In this document: piece by piece, positions 46,939 through 56,779 of the stretch | How positions within the stretch are numbered: the stretch's first letter is position 1 | Layout of the letters: the number at the start of each line of letters is the position of its first letter | DNA from: Flavobacteriaceae bacterium YJPT1-3 | Lineage (GTDB): Bacteria > Bacteroidota > Bacteroidia > Flavobacteriales > Flavobacteriaceae | Reading direction: 5' to 3' | Assembly (NCBI GenBank): GCA_029866965.1 | Contig: CP123444.1 | Location: 2,521,501-2,585,500 of the forward strand | Length of the DNA: 64,000 nucleotides | The notes under the pieces: model-generated | Told to the model about the DNA's origin: nothing | Seen by the model: the letters and a program-made list of their open reading frames with translations, nothing else | Database searches by the model: none | Position numbers and translations under genes: made by a program

Positions 46939-48336
46939 CTATTTCATACTACCCACCATATCTTCCGGTTTGACCCATTCGTCAAACTCTTCAGCGGTCA
47001 GATAGCCTAATTTGACGGCTTCTTCTCTTAAAGTAGTCCCATTTTCGTGCGCTGTATTGGCGATTTCAGCAGCCTTGTAATAGCCAATTTTAGTATTGAG
47101 GGCGGTTACCAGCATCAACGAATTATTTAAAAGCTCCTTGATCCGTGCCTTATTAGGCTCGATGCCCTGAACGCAATGTTCTGCAAAAGACACGCAGGCA
47201 TCACCCAATAATTGCGCCGACTCCAGAATGTTTGCGGCCATAACCGGCTTGAAGACATTAAGTTCGTAATGACCTTGCATGCCACCCACTCCAATAGCCA
47301 CATCATTGCCCATCACTTGGGCGCAAACCATGGTGAGTGCTTCACATTGGGTAGGATTGACCTTGCCTGGCATGATGGAAGACCCTGGTTCATTCGCGGG
47401 AATGATGATTTCACCGATTCCACTTCGTGGCCCGGAAGCCATAAGACGGATATCATTGGCGATCTTGTTTAAAGATACCGCCAACTGCTTTAAAGCGCCA
47501 TGACTCTCTACAATGGCATCATGAGCCGCTAAGGCTTCAAACTTGTTAGGAGCAGTGCGAAAAGGAAGTTCGGTGAACTTTGCAATAAATTCTGCTACCC
47601 GCTTGGAATAGCCTTTGGGCGTGTTGATTCCGGTTCCGACGGCAGTTCCACCAAGAGCGATCTCTGACAAATGGTCGAGGGTGGCTTCCAGGGCTTTGAT
47701 CCCGTGGTCCAACTGAGACACGTATCCTGAAAGCTCTTGTCCCAGGGTTACCGGTGTGGCATCCATCAAATGAGTTCGACCGATCTTGACCACATCTTTA
47801 AATTTTTCTGAGCGCTCCTTTAAGGCATTGCGCAACTGAATCACCCCGGGTATGGTTGTCTTCACAATTTTCTTATAAGCAGCGATATGCATGCCGGTAG
47901 GGAAGGTGTCATTGGAGCTCTGTGATTTATTCACATCATCATTAGGCTGCAAGGTTTTTTCACCTTCGCCTATGGTCTTACCGGCCAGCTGATGCGCCCG
48001 GTTGGCAATAACCTCATTAACATTCATATTGCTTTGAGTGCCTGATCCAGTCTGCCAGATCACCAGAGGGAATTGATCGTCGTGTTTACCTTCAATGATC
48101 TCATCACAGACCTGTGCGATCAGATCGCGTTTTTCAATGGGTAGAACTCCTAATTCACAGTTGGTGTAAGCTGCAGCTTTCTTGAGATAGGCAAAACCAT
48201 AAATGATCTCCATGGGCATAGAGGCCGGTGCTCCTATTTTGAAATTGTTGCGGCTGCGCTCGGTTTGCGCACCCCATAGTTTTGAAGCGGGTACTTTGAC
48301 TTCCCCCATGGTATCTTTCTCTATCCTGTAGTCCAT
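46939..48336 (-). CDS. fumC: Class II fumarate hydratase
   Basis: 465 residues from ATG 48336; the frame opens at 48402, but a -7 box at 48360-48367 supports the later start. Signature [17 protein letters not shown] (fumarase/aspartase superfamily) and [27 protein letters not shown] are conserved. Iron-independent fumarate to malate hydration in the TCA cycle. Divergent from the microprotein. Confidence 0.95.
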   Translation of the reverse strand: MDYRIEKDTMGEVKVPASKLWGAQTERSRNNFKIGAPASMPMEIIYGFAYLKKAAAYTNCELGVLPIEKRDLIAQVCDEIIEGKHDDQFPLVIWQTGSGTQSNMNVNEVIANRAHQLAGKTIGEGEKTLQPNDDVNKSQSSNDTFPTGMHIAAYKKIVKTTIPGVIQLRNALKERSEKFKDVVKIGRTHLMDATPVTLGQELSGYVSQLDHGIKALEATLDHLSEIALGGTAVGTGINTPKGYSKRVAEFIAKFTELPFRTAPNKFEALAAHDAIVESHGALKQLAVSLNKIANDIRLMASGPRSGIGEIIIPANEPGSSIMPGKVNPTQCEALTMVCAQVMGNDVAIGVGGMQGHYELNVFKPVMAANILESAQLLGDACVSFAEHCVQGIEPNKARIKELLNNSLMLVTALNTKIGYYKAAEIANTAHENGTTLREEAVKLGYLTAEEFDEWVKPEDMVGSMK

Positions 48337-48359
48337 ATTTACGGTGATTTTGTACTGTT

Positions 48360-48367
48360 CAAATTTA
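48360..48367 (-). promoter_or_regulatory. -7 box TAAATTTG for fumC
   Basis: Minus-strand TAAATTTG matches TAnnTTTG and lies 23 nt before ATG 48336. Confidence 0.5.
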
Positions 48368-48446
48368 AGATAAAGCCGGAAAAGCCTTAGGATAAAAAGC
48401 AAGTAATAAATACGTTTTGCGTTTCCGCTTTTTCTAAATAATGCCC

Positions 48447-48454
48447 TATATTTG
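48447..48454 (+). promoter_or_regulatory. -7 box TATATTTG for the microprotein
   Basis: Matches TAnnTTTG, 22 nt upstream of ATG 48477. No properly spaced -33 TTG (one at 27 nt). Confidence 0.5.
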
Positions 48455-48476
48455 CAGCAACTAATAACGATTTATC

Positions 48477-48653
48477 ATGGAGTTTGATCAATATCTCGGC
48501 TTTCTTGCCTTCTTAACGATTTTAACCATCGGATTTTGGTTAATGATTTTTTTGTTGACTTTTGCGATCCCGTATTGGTTGGGCGGAAGTCTGATTGAAA
48601 TGTTTAAGGAAAGACGTGAGAAAAAGCGTTTAGAGCGCGAAGGTAAAGCCTAA
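48477..48653 (+). CDS. 58-residue single-helix membrane microprotein
   Basis: A short frame with one hydrophobic span (about residues 8-36, LGFLAFLTILTIGFWLMIF and onward) ending in a strongly basic cytoplasmic tail (KERREKKRLEREGKA). It has its own -7 box 22 nt upstream and a strong terminator 20 bp downstream, so it is an independent gene missed because of length. No family recognised; size and topology resemble small regulatory subunits of membrane complexes. Confidence 0.75.
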   Translation: MEFDQYLGFLAFLTILTIGFWLMIFLLTFAIPYWLGGSLIEMFKERREKKRLEREGKA

Positions 48654-48673
48654 GCTCCATTACAAATACATAT

Positions 48674-48704
48674 AAAAAAAACAGCCTTTTGGGCTGTTTT
48701 TTTT
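48674..48704 (+). terminator. Intrinsic terminator
   Basis: AAAAAAAACAGCC / GGCTGTTTTTTTT, 13 bp, loop TTTTG. Also faces the TonB-receptor gene, so probably bidirectional. Confidence 0.92.
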
Positions 48705-48732
48705 ATTGTTTTCTGCTTAATTCTGTACTTCA

Positions 48733-51195
48733 TCAAGGGGTACCTTCAAAATCGTCGTCTCCACCAAAACCATCGCCTCCGCGTCCATTCCGCTTTTTCT
48801 TTTCATTAAAACGGTAGGTCAAGGCCAAATTGAAACTACGCTCCCGCCATTGAAATTCGCTTCGGGATAAAAAAGAATCAGTTTCCGTGAAAGAGCGTCT
48901 CTTCCGGCTGTTATAAAAATCATTGACATTGAAAGAGATGGTGGCATTGTCATCCATAAAATCTTTGCTGACCGCTAGATCTAAGGAAAAGATGCCCTCG
49001 GTTTCTGTTTGAGCATTGGCATTAGGGCCTCGGTAAAAGGCGTTGGTTTGCCAATCGATCTTTGCGGGAAGGGTCACCTTTGAACTAAAGCGCCCAAACC
49101 AACTCGTGTTCTCCGTGTCGTAAGAGATGCCGTTGAAATCACCTTCCGTTTTAAATCCGAATACGTTGACACTTCCATTGAGTCGCAACCACTTTGCAGG
49201 ATTATAAAGCACTCCTGCTTCAAAGCCATAGCGCTCATTGGTGCTTAAGTTGATCGGTATCCGGCGAATGATGGGAATTCCATTGGGTGTAGTTTGTCCG
49301 GTATCCTCCTGAATTCGCTCAAAGGAATTCGTTTCGCGCTGATAATACACGCTGGAGGTTAAGGTCAATTCCTTCCATTTTTTCAGATAGCCCAGATCGA
49401 AGGCATTCGCGTAAGCGGGATCCAGATCAGGATTCCCCTGAAATACATTGGCCTCACTGGAGCGGGAAGGGAAGGGGTTGATAAAGAATCCACGAGGTCG
49501 GTTGATCCTCCGGTTGTACCCAAAAGACATATTTTCATCGTCGCTGAATTCATAAATAATATTCACTGTAGGGAAGAGTCCTATATAATCCTTGTCAAAA
49601 TTGATGTTGAACTCATCGTTAGGATTGGTAACATTTTCACCGCTCACCTCGCCGCGTAGTCCGGTAGTCTCCATACGCAGCCCCAATAAGAAATTAAATT
49701 TCCCAAGTTTATTACCATACTGAGTATATAAAGCGTGAACATCCTGCTGGTACTCAAAGACATTGGTTAAACTGTCATTTTGGACAAAAATCCCGCTCAA
49801 TCCCTCTTCTTCGAGCAGGGTATAATCGGTTACTGTATTTTCAAAATTTCCGCGGTAACCGGCTTCAAACTGGGCATTTTCGCCAAGGGGACGAACGTAA
49901 TCAGCCTGGATCAGGTATTCTTTCTGTTCTTCTATAGAAATAATGTCCTCAGCAGGCAAGCGGCTACGGTCGGGAAAAAAGGCCTCTTCTCCAATAAAGG
50001 AGGTTTGTTCTTCATTGTCATTGGCGTACTGGAAGTCGGCGGTCAATTTATGGCCGTTGTCGTCAAAATTATTGACGTAATTCAAAGCTACCTGAAAACT
50101 TTCGTCGTTCTCGGTTTCAAATTCGGTCCGCACCGTGCGCTCCCGTAGAAGTTCTGCTTCATCAAATTCACGTGTATTGTTGGTTGTGATGTCTTCATCA
50201 TCTCCTAAACGCAAGAATCCGGTCGCGGTTATGGAAGAGCGCTCGGTGATGAAATACTCAAAGCCCAGGTTGGTATTGAAGCCCTGATCTTGGCGGTCAT
50301 AGATACGATCTTCAATTACCAATTGATTTTCGACACGATCAGTCAGAAAGGTATTTTCGAAAAAGGCATTTCCTGGGGATTCTCGGTAACGGATACCCGT
50401 ATTGTTGAAGATATTGAACTTATCCGTTCTGATGTTGAAGTTGGTGTTGAGTCCTGCGGTCAACGGAAAGCCGTAATTGGCTCTGACCGAACCGTTAAAT
50501 CCGAGTGTTTTTTCTTTACGAAGAATGATGTTCAGAATTCCCGCGGTGCCTTCTGCGTCATAGCGAGCCGAGGGTGAAGTGATCACTTCCACCCGTTCTA
50601 TAGCTTCCGCTGGAAGTTGACGTAGGGCGTCAGTTGAACCAAATCCGGCAATGGCACTGGGTCTGCCATTAATTAGGATACGAACATTTTCGTTTCCGCG
50701 CAAAGCGATCGCTCCTTCTACATCAACGGTTACTGAGGGGACGTTGTTCAAGGCGTCACTCACGGTACCGCCGCTGGCCGTGATGTCTTTCCCAATGTTG
50801 TATATTTTTTTATCCAGGCGGACTTCAACGGTGGTAGTTTCTGCAATCACCGTAACCTCATTCAAACTGGCCGCATCCAATGTTAAGCGAATGGTCCCTA
50901 GATCTTGTGTTCCGCGCACTCGCCGATTGTCGAATTTGACCGATTGAAAGGAAATATAATCGACGCTTATGTTATAGGTGCCGGGCTCTACCTCAATCTC
51001 AAAATTTCCCTTCGTATCTGTGATTCCTCCAGTAACGCTATTGGGATCACTGGCATCGGTCACTGTGATCGTGGCATATTCCAGGGGGATGCCTGCATCT
51101 TGATCGACCACCCTCCCGGTCAGCGCAGCCTGTTGAGCCAGAACACTTATTGAATAAAAGAGAAGGAATAAGGCAATAGGGAGCCTGTATAACAT
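48733..51195 (-). CDS. TonB-dependent outer-membrane receptor-like protein
   Basis: 820 residues. Signal peptide (LFLLFYSISVLAQQ), a carboxypeptidase-regulatory-like domain (about 25-100, GRVVDQDAGIPLEYATITV), a plug (about 115-225, NNVPSVTVDVEGAIALRG; EGTAGILNIILRKE) and an outer-membrane barrel rich in alternating aromatic strands, ending NGRGGDGFGGDDDFEGTP with an acidic Gly-rich tail instead of an aromatic terminus. Imports an unknown ligand. No SusD gene is next to it, so it is not a canonical Sus pair. Confidence 0.88.
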   Translation of the reverse strand: MLYRLPIALFLLFYSISVLAQQAALTGRVVDQDAGIPLEYATITVTDASDPNSVTGGITDTKGNFEIEVEPGTYNISVDYISFQSVKFDNRRVRGTQDLGTIRLTLDAASLNEVTVIAETTTVEVRLDKKIYNIGKDITASGGTVSDALNNVPSVTVDVEGAIALRGNENVRILINGRPSAIAGFGSTDALRQLPAEAIERVEVITSPSARYDAEGTAGILNIILRKEKTLGFNGSVRANYGFPLTAGLNTNFNIRTDKFNIFNNTGIRYRESPGNAFFENTFLTDRVENQLVIEDRIYDRQDQGFNTNLGFEYFITERSSITATGFLRLGDDEDITTNNTREFDEAELLRERTVRTEFETENDESFQVALNYVNNFDDNGHKLTADFQYANDNEEQTSFIGEEAFFPDRSRLPAEDIISIEEQKEYLIQADYVRPLGENAQFEAGYRGNFENTVTDYTLLEEEGLSGIFVQNDSLTNVFEYQQDVHALYTQYGNKLGKFNFLLGLRMETTGLRGEVSGENVTNPNDEFNINFDKDYIGLFPTVNIIYEFSDDENMSFGYNRRINRPRGFFINPFPSRSSEANVFQGNPDLDPAYANAFDLGYLKKWKELTLTSSVYYQRETNSFERIQEDTGQTTPNGIPIIRRIPINLSTNERYGFEAGVLYNPAKWLRLNGSVNVFGFKTEGDFNGISYDTENTSWFGRFSSKVTLPAKIDWQTNAFYRGPNANAQTETEGIFSLDLAVSKDFMDDNATISFNVNDFYNSRKRRSFTETDSFLSRSEFQWRERSFNLALTYRFNEKKKRNGRGGDGFGGDDDFEGTP

Positions 51196-51264
51196 AGCGG
51201 TTTTCTTTTTTCCGCTAAAGTAGACGACTCAACAGCTTATCTCGGTTAAGGTGCTGTTAACGAC

Positions 51265-51606
51265 CTATAAAAGGCTGTTAATGTTTGATGGAGGTCTCCC
51301 GATGACCGCACGGTTCCCATTGACTAAAATGGGGCGTTCGATCAGTTTTGGATTATTCAATAAAATGGAGATCACGGTTTTGTCTGCTAATTTCTTATCG
51401 GCGTACTTCTCTTTCCAGAGGGCTTCGTTCTTACGTACAAGCTCGATCGGTTTGATGTCTAACTTATAAATAACCTTTTCCAATTCGTCTTTCGACATAC
51501 GCTCGTTCAGGTATTTACGGAGCTTAAAGTCTTTTCCGCTTTCCTCAAGTAGGGCCAGACCTTCACGGCTCTTTTGACATCGTGGGTTGTGATAATAAGT
51601 GATCAT
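51265..51606 (-). CDS. ArsC/Spx-like arsenate reductase family protein
   Basis: 113 residues, thioredoxin-fold ArsC type: YYHNPRCQKSREGLALLEE with the CxxS active site, ELVRKNEALWKE, and LIERPILVNGNRAVIGRP (the conserved Arg for arsenate). Whether it reduces arsenate or is a generic ArsC-like protein cannot be told; no ars operon is present. Starts 12 bp after the HAD gene. Confidence 0.85.
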   Translation of the reverse strand: MITYYHNPRCQKSREGLALLEESGKDFKLRKYLNERMSKDELEKVIYKLDIKPIELVRKNEALWKEKYADKKLADKTVISILLNNPKLIERPILVNGNRAVIGRPPSNINSLL

Positions 51607-51617
51607 AAAAAGCTAAA

Positions 51618-52235
51618 TTAAAAGGTTACTCCCAGTGTTTTTAAGGACCAGGCTAATTGATCAGGGTTTGAAAAGGGTATGGACCTTATCCCGAGGGCTT
51701 GGGCTGCCACTACATTTTTAAGATTGTCATCAATAAAAACAGCCTCTTCCGGATCCACTTCGTAGCGTTCAAGCAAAAGATGGTAAATATCGGCTGACGG
51801 CTTTTTCATGCCTTCGTCGCCGCTGACGACTATCCCGTCAAAGCGGTGCAAAAATTCAAATTTCTTCATGGCCTTGGGAAAGGTTTCTCCACTCCAGTTG
51901 GTGAGCGCATACACCATATATTCCTTCCGTTCGAACAATTGGTTCAGCAAGGCTACGGTTCCTTCGTGGGCATGCCCCAGCATTTCTTCCCAGTGCCCGT
52001 AATACATGCGTATCAATCGCTCGTATTCCGGGTATTTAGCCACGCGTTCTTCGGTGGCCTTATCCAGAGGATAGCCTGCATCCTGCTGCTCATTCCAGTC
52101 CCAGGCACAAACGGTGTCCAGAAACCAATTCATGCGATCGCGATCTCCTTTAAATTCTTTAAGGTATACGTATTCCGGACTCCAGTCGATCAGGACGCCG
52201 CCCAAATCAAAAATAATGGTGGTTATCGGTTTCAT
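51618..52235 (-). CDS. HAD-family phosphatase (YihX-like)
   Basis: 205 residues. HAD motif I IFDLGGVLIDWS, motif II YALTNWSGE, motif III about DGIVVSGDEGMKKPSADIY, motif IV AVFIDDNLKNV. The cap is small and helical. Phosphoglucose- or haloacid-dehalogenase-like substrates are possible. Starts 9 bp after prfB. Confidence 0.85.
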   Translation of the reverse strand: MKPITTIIFDLGGVLIDWSPEYVYLKEFKGDRDRMNWFLDTVCAWDWNEQQDAGYPLDKATEERVAKYPEYERLIRMYYGHWEEMLGHAHEGTVALLNQLFERKEYMVYALTNWSGETFPKAMKKFEFLHRFDGIVVSGDEGMKKPSADIYHLLLERYEVDPEEAVFIDDNLKNVVAAQALGIRSIPFSNPDQLAWSLKTLGVTF

Positions 52236-52243
52236 TGGATTAG

Positions 52244-53351
52244 TTACAGTTCATTAGAAGCCTCTTCCTGACCGGTGCTCATCAGATAGGCCTTGAGAAA
52301 TTCATTAATATCGCCATCCAGAACGGCATCTGTATTCCCGGTCTCCTGCCCGGTACGTACATCTTTGACTAACTTATAGGGATGTAATACGTAATTGCGG
52401 ATCTGGGAGCCCCATTCGATGGCCTTTTTGTCCGCCTCAATGGCATCTCTGGCGGCCTGCTGCTTGCGCAATTCCAGTTCGTATAACTGGGACTTGAGCA
52501 TCTGTAAGGCTTTTTCGCGATTGTCGTGCTGTGATCGGGAATCGGAGCAACTGATCTGTATTCCGGTAGGGAAGTGGGTCAATTGTACTTTAGTCTCTAC
52601 CTTATTTACGTTCTGTCCGCCTGCACCGCTGGATCTTGACGTGATGATCTCATAATCCGCAGGATTGATCTCGACCTCTATGCTGTCATCTGCTAAGGGA
52701 TAGACATAGACCGATGCAAAAGACGTATGGCGTTTGGCATTGCTGTCAAAAGGCGAGATGCGTACCAGCCGGTGCACCCCGTTTTCTCCCTTGAGCCAAC
52801 CAAAAGCATATTCACCCTCAATTTCCAGAGTTACGGTTTTTACGCCAGCCACATCACCTTCCTGGTAGTTGAGTTCCTTGACCTTGTAGTCGTTTTTCTG
52901 GGCCCACATCAGGTACATACGCATCAACATGGAGGCCCAATCGCAGCTTTCTGTACCTCCGGCACCTGCCGTGATCTGCAATACAGCCGACAGATCATCT
53001 CCCTCTTCAGAAAGCATGTTCTTAAACTCCATACGCTCCACCAGGTCGGCGGCAGTATCGTGTTTTTTCTGAACCTCTTCAGCAGAACCTTCACCTTCTT
53101 TATGAAACTCTAAAAGAATTTCCAGCTCTTCCACCAGGGTTAAAGCCTGTTGGTAATCTTCCACCCATTTTTTCTTAGCCCGTAAATTGCGCATAAAACG
53201 CTCGGCCTCCTGAGGGTCATTCCAAAAATTGGGATCGTAGGTTTTCTCTTCTTCGTTGGCAATCTCGATGCGTTTACGATCGATGTCAAAGATATCTCCT
53301 CAAGCCCGAAATGCGCTCTTGGAGTGATTTTATGTGGTCTGTAGTGATCAT
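52244..53351 (-). CDS. prfB: Peptide chain release factor 2 with programmed +1 frameshift
   Basis: Full gene runs from ATG 53351. The first 21 codons end at CTT (53289-53291) followed by in-frame TGA (53286-53288); reading skips one base (T) to GAC and continues in the frame that holds the rest, about 368 residues in total. Core RF2 motifs: GGQ in [50 protein letters not shown]2 senses its own scarcity: with little RF2 the ribosome shifts at TGA. The annotated internal frame begins only at 53194. Followed by the HAD gene after 8 bp. Confidence 0.93.
53285..53300 (-). promoter_or_regulatory. prfB +1 frameshift site
   Basis: Minus strand reads AGGAGATATCTTTGAC: an internal Shine-Dalgarno (AGGAG, 53296-53300), slippery CTT, stop TGA and following C. 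Same layout as the enterobacterial site. Confidence 0.92.
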
Positions 53352-53445
53352 GGGCTATTCGTTTATCGATCGTAAATATCAGGTCGGTATTGGCCTACGA
53401 AATTAAGGATTTCAATGCCGATTACAGCGCATTGCAGCCATAATT

Positions 53446-54306
53446 TTACTGCTGTTGTTGTTGCTGCGTCTCTACTTTCACCGTATAGGTGGTGCTGTTC
53501 GAACCACTTGAGAAAAGAACCCCTTTCAGTGGGGCGCAGTCCGTATAGTCTTTCCCATGGCAGACCTTGATGTGATTCACATCGGTCAGTATATTATTCG
53601 TGGGGTCAAAACCCTTCCAGCCCACATGGGGTAGATAACATTCTGCCCAGGCGTGCATCTGTGCGTCGCCCTGAAAGCCGTGGCCCTGATGCAAATAGCC
53701 TGAAACGTAGCGGGCCGGGATGTGGTTCGCTTTCGCGAAAGCGATAAAAAGATGGGTAAAGTCCTGACAGACACCTTTCCTCGTGTTGAGGATCGCGGCC
53801 AATCCGGTGGCCGTGTCGGTGACTCCGGTTTCAAAGCTAAACGCTTCGTAGATCCATTGATTGAGTCGCTGTAGATTCTCAAAAATACCTTGCGTGGTAT
53901 CCATTACAAAAGGCAGGTCTGCTTGTTGGGGCAGGGTGGTCAGTGGCGTTAACCGTAAAAAAGGCTCCTGGTCCACACGGGTGTGAAGATCGCGTAAGGC
54001 TTTGTATTCTTCATGAACTGGCAAGCGATTGGGCATGTCAAACGGATTCGTTTCCTGTTTCTTCACCTGAAAACGCGCACTGAACTCAATGGTCGTGCTG
54101 GCTCGAACCGGAATCAATCGAAAGCAGGGTACGCCAAAGGCAGAGAAGGCGTGCTCTAAACGAGTACCCGGAGTATGCTGTATCTGGTTGGACAGCAGTT
54201 CTTGACTTCCTTGATCTTCCGGGATGATCTGAAATTGAAGTAAGCCTCCCTGAGGTGGGAATTCGTAGGTGTTTTGAGTGGCGTATTCGAGGGTGTAGAG
54301 ATGCAC
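53446..54306 (-). CDS. Transglutaminase-like cysteine peptidase/transferase with poly-Gln tail
   Basis: 286 residues. N-terminal beta domain; transglutaminase core with Cys in TRKGVCQDFTHLFIAF, His in AHAWAECYLPHVGWKG-type HAWAE, Asp in GFDPTNN: the Cys-His-Asp triad. The extreme C-terminus is six consecutive Gln codons before the stop, an oddity. It lies with an alpha-E protein and a circularly permuted ATP-grasp, an association known in many bacteria but of unproven chemistry. A perfect palindrome at 53729 is read as AFAKA. Confidence 0.85.
   Translation of the reverse strand: MHLYTLEYATQNTYEFPPQGGLLQFQIIPEDQGSQELLSNQIQHTPGTRLEHAFSAFGVPCFRLIPVRASTTIEFSARFQVKKQETNPFDMPNRLPVHEEYKALRDLHTRVDQEPFLRLTPLTTLPQQADLPFVMDTTQGIFENLQRLNQWIYEAFSFETGVTDTATGLAAILNTRKGVCQDFTHLFIAFAKANHIPARYVSGYLHQGHGFQGDAQMHAWAECYLPHVGWKGFDPTNNILTDVNHIKVCHGKDYTDCAPLKGVLFSSGSNSTTYTVKVETQQQQQQ
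53729..53742. repeat. Palindrome GCTTTCGCGAAAGC (perfect, 16-bp form)
   Basis: Extends to CGCTTTCGCGAAAGCG (53728-53743). In the transglutaminase (minus strand). Confidence 0.85.
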
Positions 54307-54327
54307 GAGTAGGTTTAGGACTATAGA

Positions 54328-55275
54328 TTAATGGTAAAAGTATTCTTTCTCCAGATGATCACTGATCTTAACCAGCTTATTTAAGATATCCTCTATAAAG
54401 TTTTGCACCCCGCCTTCAATTTCCTCAATCAATTTGAACTGATATTCAGCTCTTACCTTACCGATTAGGAATTTAGCAGAATCTTTGGCGCACTGTTCCT
54501 CACGATTGAGAATTTGCATGTGCCGATGTACTTGATTCAGGCTGTTCATCACCGATCGCGGACAATCCGGATTGAGGATCAAAAATTCCAAAGTGCTGTT
54601 TTGAGTAGGCGTCTTTTTATAGAGTCGGCGCATCATGTCATAAGATTCAGCACACTTGAGTAGGGTGATCCATTCAAAGCTTTGTGTCATCTGATCACCG
54701 TATTGCTCTTCCGATACCCGGGCATCATTGTATTTGGCGTTAACCATGCGGATGATCTGCGTTGCCCGCTCAATATTCACACCCAGCATAATGATGGCGT
54801 AAACCTCGTCATGCAGCAGCGTACCTCTGATCTTAGCTCTTAATACAGCTGTCATTTCAGTGACCTGGAGCGTAAAATCAAACAATCCCTTTTTGACAAA
54901 GTCTTCCTTAGAATAATTGAGCACAAAATGATAGAATCGATTCAGGGCCTCGTACAATTCGGTCGAGATCAGGTCCCGTGCACCATTGGCGTTCTCTCGT
55001 GCGTATTTAATGCTGCTGAGAATGGAGTAAAAATGATTGGGGTCCAGTCCCAGGTGAAATAAAGTTTCTTCTTCATCCAATTGGCTGTTGGGATCCTGTA
55101 CAGGATCGCCCACAAAATAATACATGGAGCGCAGCACAAACTGCCGACTTTGAGAAAGGTCGTGAGGAGCATCGAGAGAAGAGAAGTAGTTGACACTCAA
55201 ATAGCGCGCTGTATGTTCCGCTCGTTCGATGTATCGACCCATCCAGAATAAATTATTCGCAACACGTGCAAGCAT
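54328..55275 (-). CDS. Alpha-E domain protein
   Basis: 315 residues, all-helical alpha-E family: MLARVANNLFWMGRYIERAEHTAR at the N-terminus is the hallmark. The family is nearly always linked to a CP ATP-grasp and transglutaminase, as here, and may be a scaffold or carry a modified peptide. Order of transcription: ATP-grasp, alpha-E, transglutaminase, with 25- and 21-bp gaps. Confidence 0.9.
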   Translation of the reverse strand: MLARVANNLFWMGRYIERAEHTARYLSVNYFSSLDAPHDLSQSRQFVLRSMYYFVGDPVQDPNSQLDEEETLFHLGLDPNHFYSILSSIKYARENANGARDLISTELYEALNRFYHFVLNYSKEDFVKKGLFDFTLQVTEMTAVLRAKIRGTLLHDEVYAIIMLGVNIERATQIIRMVNAKYNDARVSEEQYGDQMTQSFEWITLLKCAESYDMMRRLYKKTPTQNSTLEFLILNPDCPRSVMNSLNQVHRHMQILNREEQCAKDSAKFLIGKVRAEYQFKLIEEIEGGVQNFIEDILNKLVKISDHLEKEYFYH

Positions 55276-55300
55276 AGTCTTTTATATATAAGATTTAAAG

Positions 55301-56779
55301 TTATGATTTAAGTACCCAGGTATCTTTGGAGCCTCCGCCCTGAGAGGAGTTGACGATCAGATTACCTTTTTTCAGCGCAACACGGGTCAGGCCTCCTTTA
55401 AGTACAAATTCTTTGTCCTTGCCCAGAAGCGTAAAGGTGCGTAGATCTACGTGCCGCTGTTCAAAAGAATTGCTATCCTCGATATAGGTGGCATGCACGG
55501 ACAGCGACATAATAGGCTGAGCAATGTATTTTCTGGGATTTGCCTTCACCTCCTCTTGTACTTTTTTGATCTCCTCTTGGGTCAGTTTATTCCCGATTGA
55601 GATCCCGTAGCCACCCGCTTCATCCACCGGCTTGATGACCAGCTTTTTGATGTTGTCTAAGACGTATTGCAACTCTTTGGGCCGACTGCAGTGATAGGTG
55701 TGTACATTGTTCAAAATAGGCTCTTCATCCAGATAATACCTGATGATCTCCGGCATATAGGTGTAGACCGCCTTATCATCCGCTACGCCCGTACCCGGAG
55801 CATTCACCAGACTAACGTTACCTTGACGATACGCAGAAAACAATCCGGCTACACCTAGGGTAGAGTCGGGTTTAAAGGTTAGCGGATCAATAAACTGGTC
55901 ATCGACCCGTCTGTAGATTACATCCACTCGTTCGGGGCCGTTGATGGTCTTCATGTAGACAAAATCATTCTCCACAAATAGATCGCGTCCCTCTACCAAT
56001 TCCACACCCATGGCCTTGGCCAGATACGAATGTTCGTAGTAGGCTGAATTGTAAATCCCCGGGGTAAGCACCACGCAGTTAGGGATGTCTACGCCTTTGG
56101 GCTTCACACTCTCCATAATGTCCAGAAGATTCTCTGCATAGTTGGTGACCGTATGGGCCTGATAGTGGTTGAAAACCCCAAATAAGGCCCGTTTCAGTGC
56201 GGTGCGATTGCAGACTACATAGCTCACTCCGGAAGGACAGCGAATATTGTCTTCCAGCACGTAGTATTTGCCATCCTTATGTTTAATGAGATCGGTCCCT
56301 GAGATGTGATTGTATATTCCTCCCGGCGGATTCACCTGCATCATTTGGTGCAGATAATTGACCGAAGAACTGAGGAGTTCGACCGGTACCAAACCTTGTT
56401 TAAGGATTTTTTTATCGTGATAGACGTCTTCTAAAAATAGGTTGAGTGCACGTGCTCGCTGGATAGCGCCGCGTTCGATATGCTCCCATTCCTCCGCATC
56501 GATAATACGCGGAAAAAGATCAAAGGGGAAGATTTTTTCTTTGCTCTCTTGATCACCGTACACCTGAAAGGTAATTCCCTGATTAAAAAAGGAAGCTTTA
56601 GCCTTGTTGTTGAGCTTTTCAAAATCAGAAATACTATGTTCGCCGTAGAGTTCGAATAGTTTACGATAGAGCGGCTTTACCTCACCTTGCGCATTGAAGA
56701 TCTCGTCATGAAGTTCTGGATTCTTCTCATAAGAAGAGAAAATGGCGTGCTGGGAAGAAATACTCATCTTTTTTTTCAT
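55301..56779 (-). CDS. Circularly permuted type 2 ATP-grasp protein
   Basis: 492 residues. VLEDNIRCPSGVSYVVCNR, LVNAPGTGVADDKAVYTYMP, VIKPVDEAGGYGISIG and DLRTFTLLG match the family's nucleotide-binding and metal-binding regions. Proposed to make a peptide-like bond on an unknown substrate together with its neighbours (prediction in the amidoligase literature). First gene of the trio; a 179-bp gap without recognisable elements separates it from the divergent protease gene. Confidence 0.88.
   Translation of the reverse strand: MKKKMSISSQHAIFSSYEKNPELHDEIFNAQGEVKPLYRKLFELYGEHSISDFEKLNNKAKASFFNQGITFQVYGDQESKEKIFPFDLFPRIIDAEEWEHIERGAIQRARALNLFLEDVYHDKKILKQGLVPVELLSSSVNYLHQMMQVNPPGGIYNHISGTDLIKHKDGKYYVLEDNIRCPSGVSYVVCNRTALKRALFGVFNHYQAHTVTNYAENLLDIMESVKPKGVDIPNCVVLTPGIYNSAYYEHSYLAKAMGVELVEGRDLFVENDFVYMKTINGPERVDVIYRRVDDQFIDPLTFKPDSTLGVAGLFSAYRQGNVSLVNAPGTGVADDKAVYTYMPEIIRYYLDEEPILNNVHTYHCSRPKELQYVLDNIKKLVIKPVDEAGGYGISIGNKLTQEEIKKVQEEVKANPRKYIAQPIMSLSVHATYIEDSNSFEQRHVDLRTFTLLGKDKEFVLKGGLTRVALKKGNLIVNSSQGGGSKDTWVLKS

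Noticed and set aside
53194-53351. prfB beginning at ATG 53194
   Set aside because: The upstream frame contains the conserved programmed frameshift site and the missing N-terminal helices of RF2.
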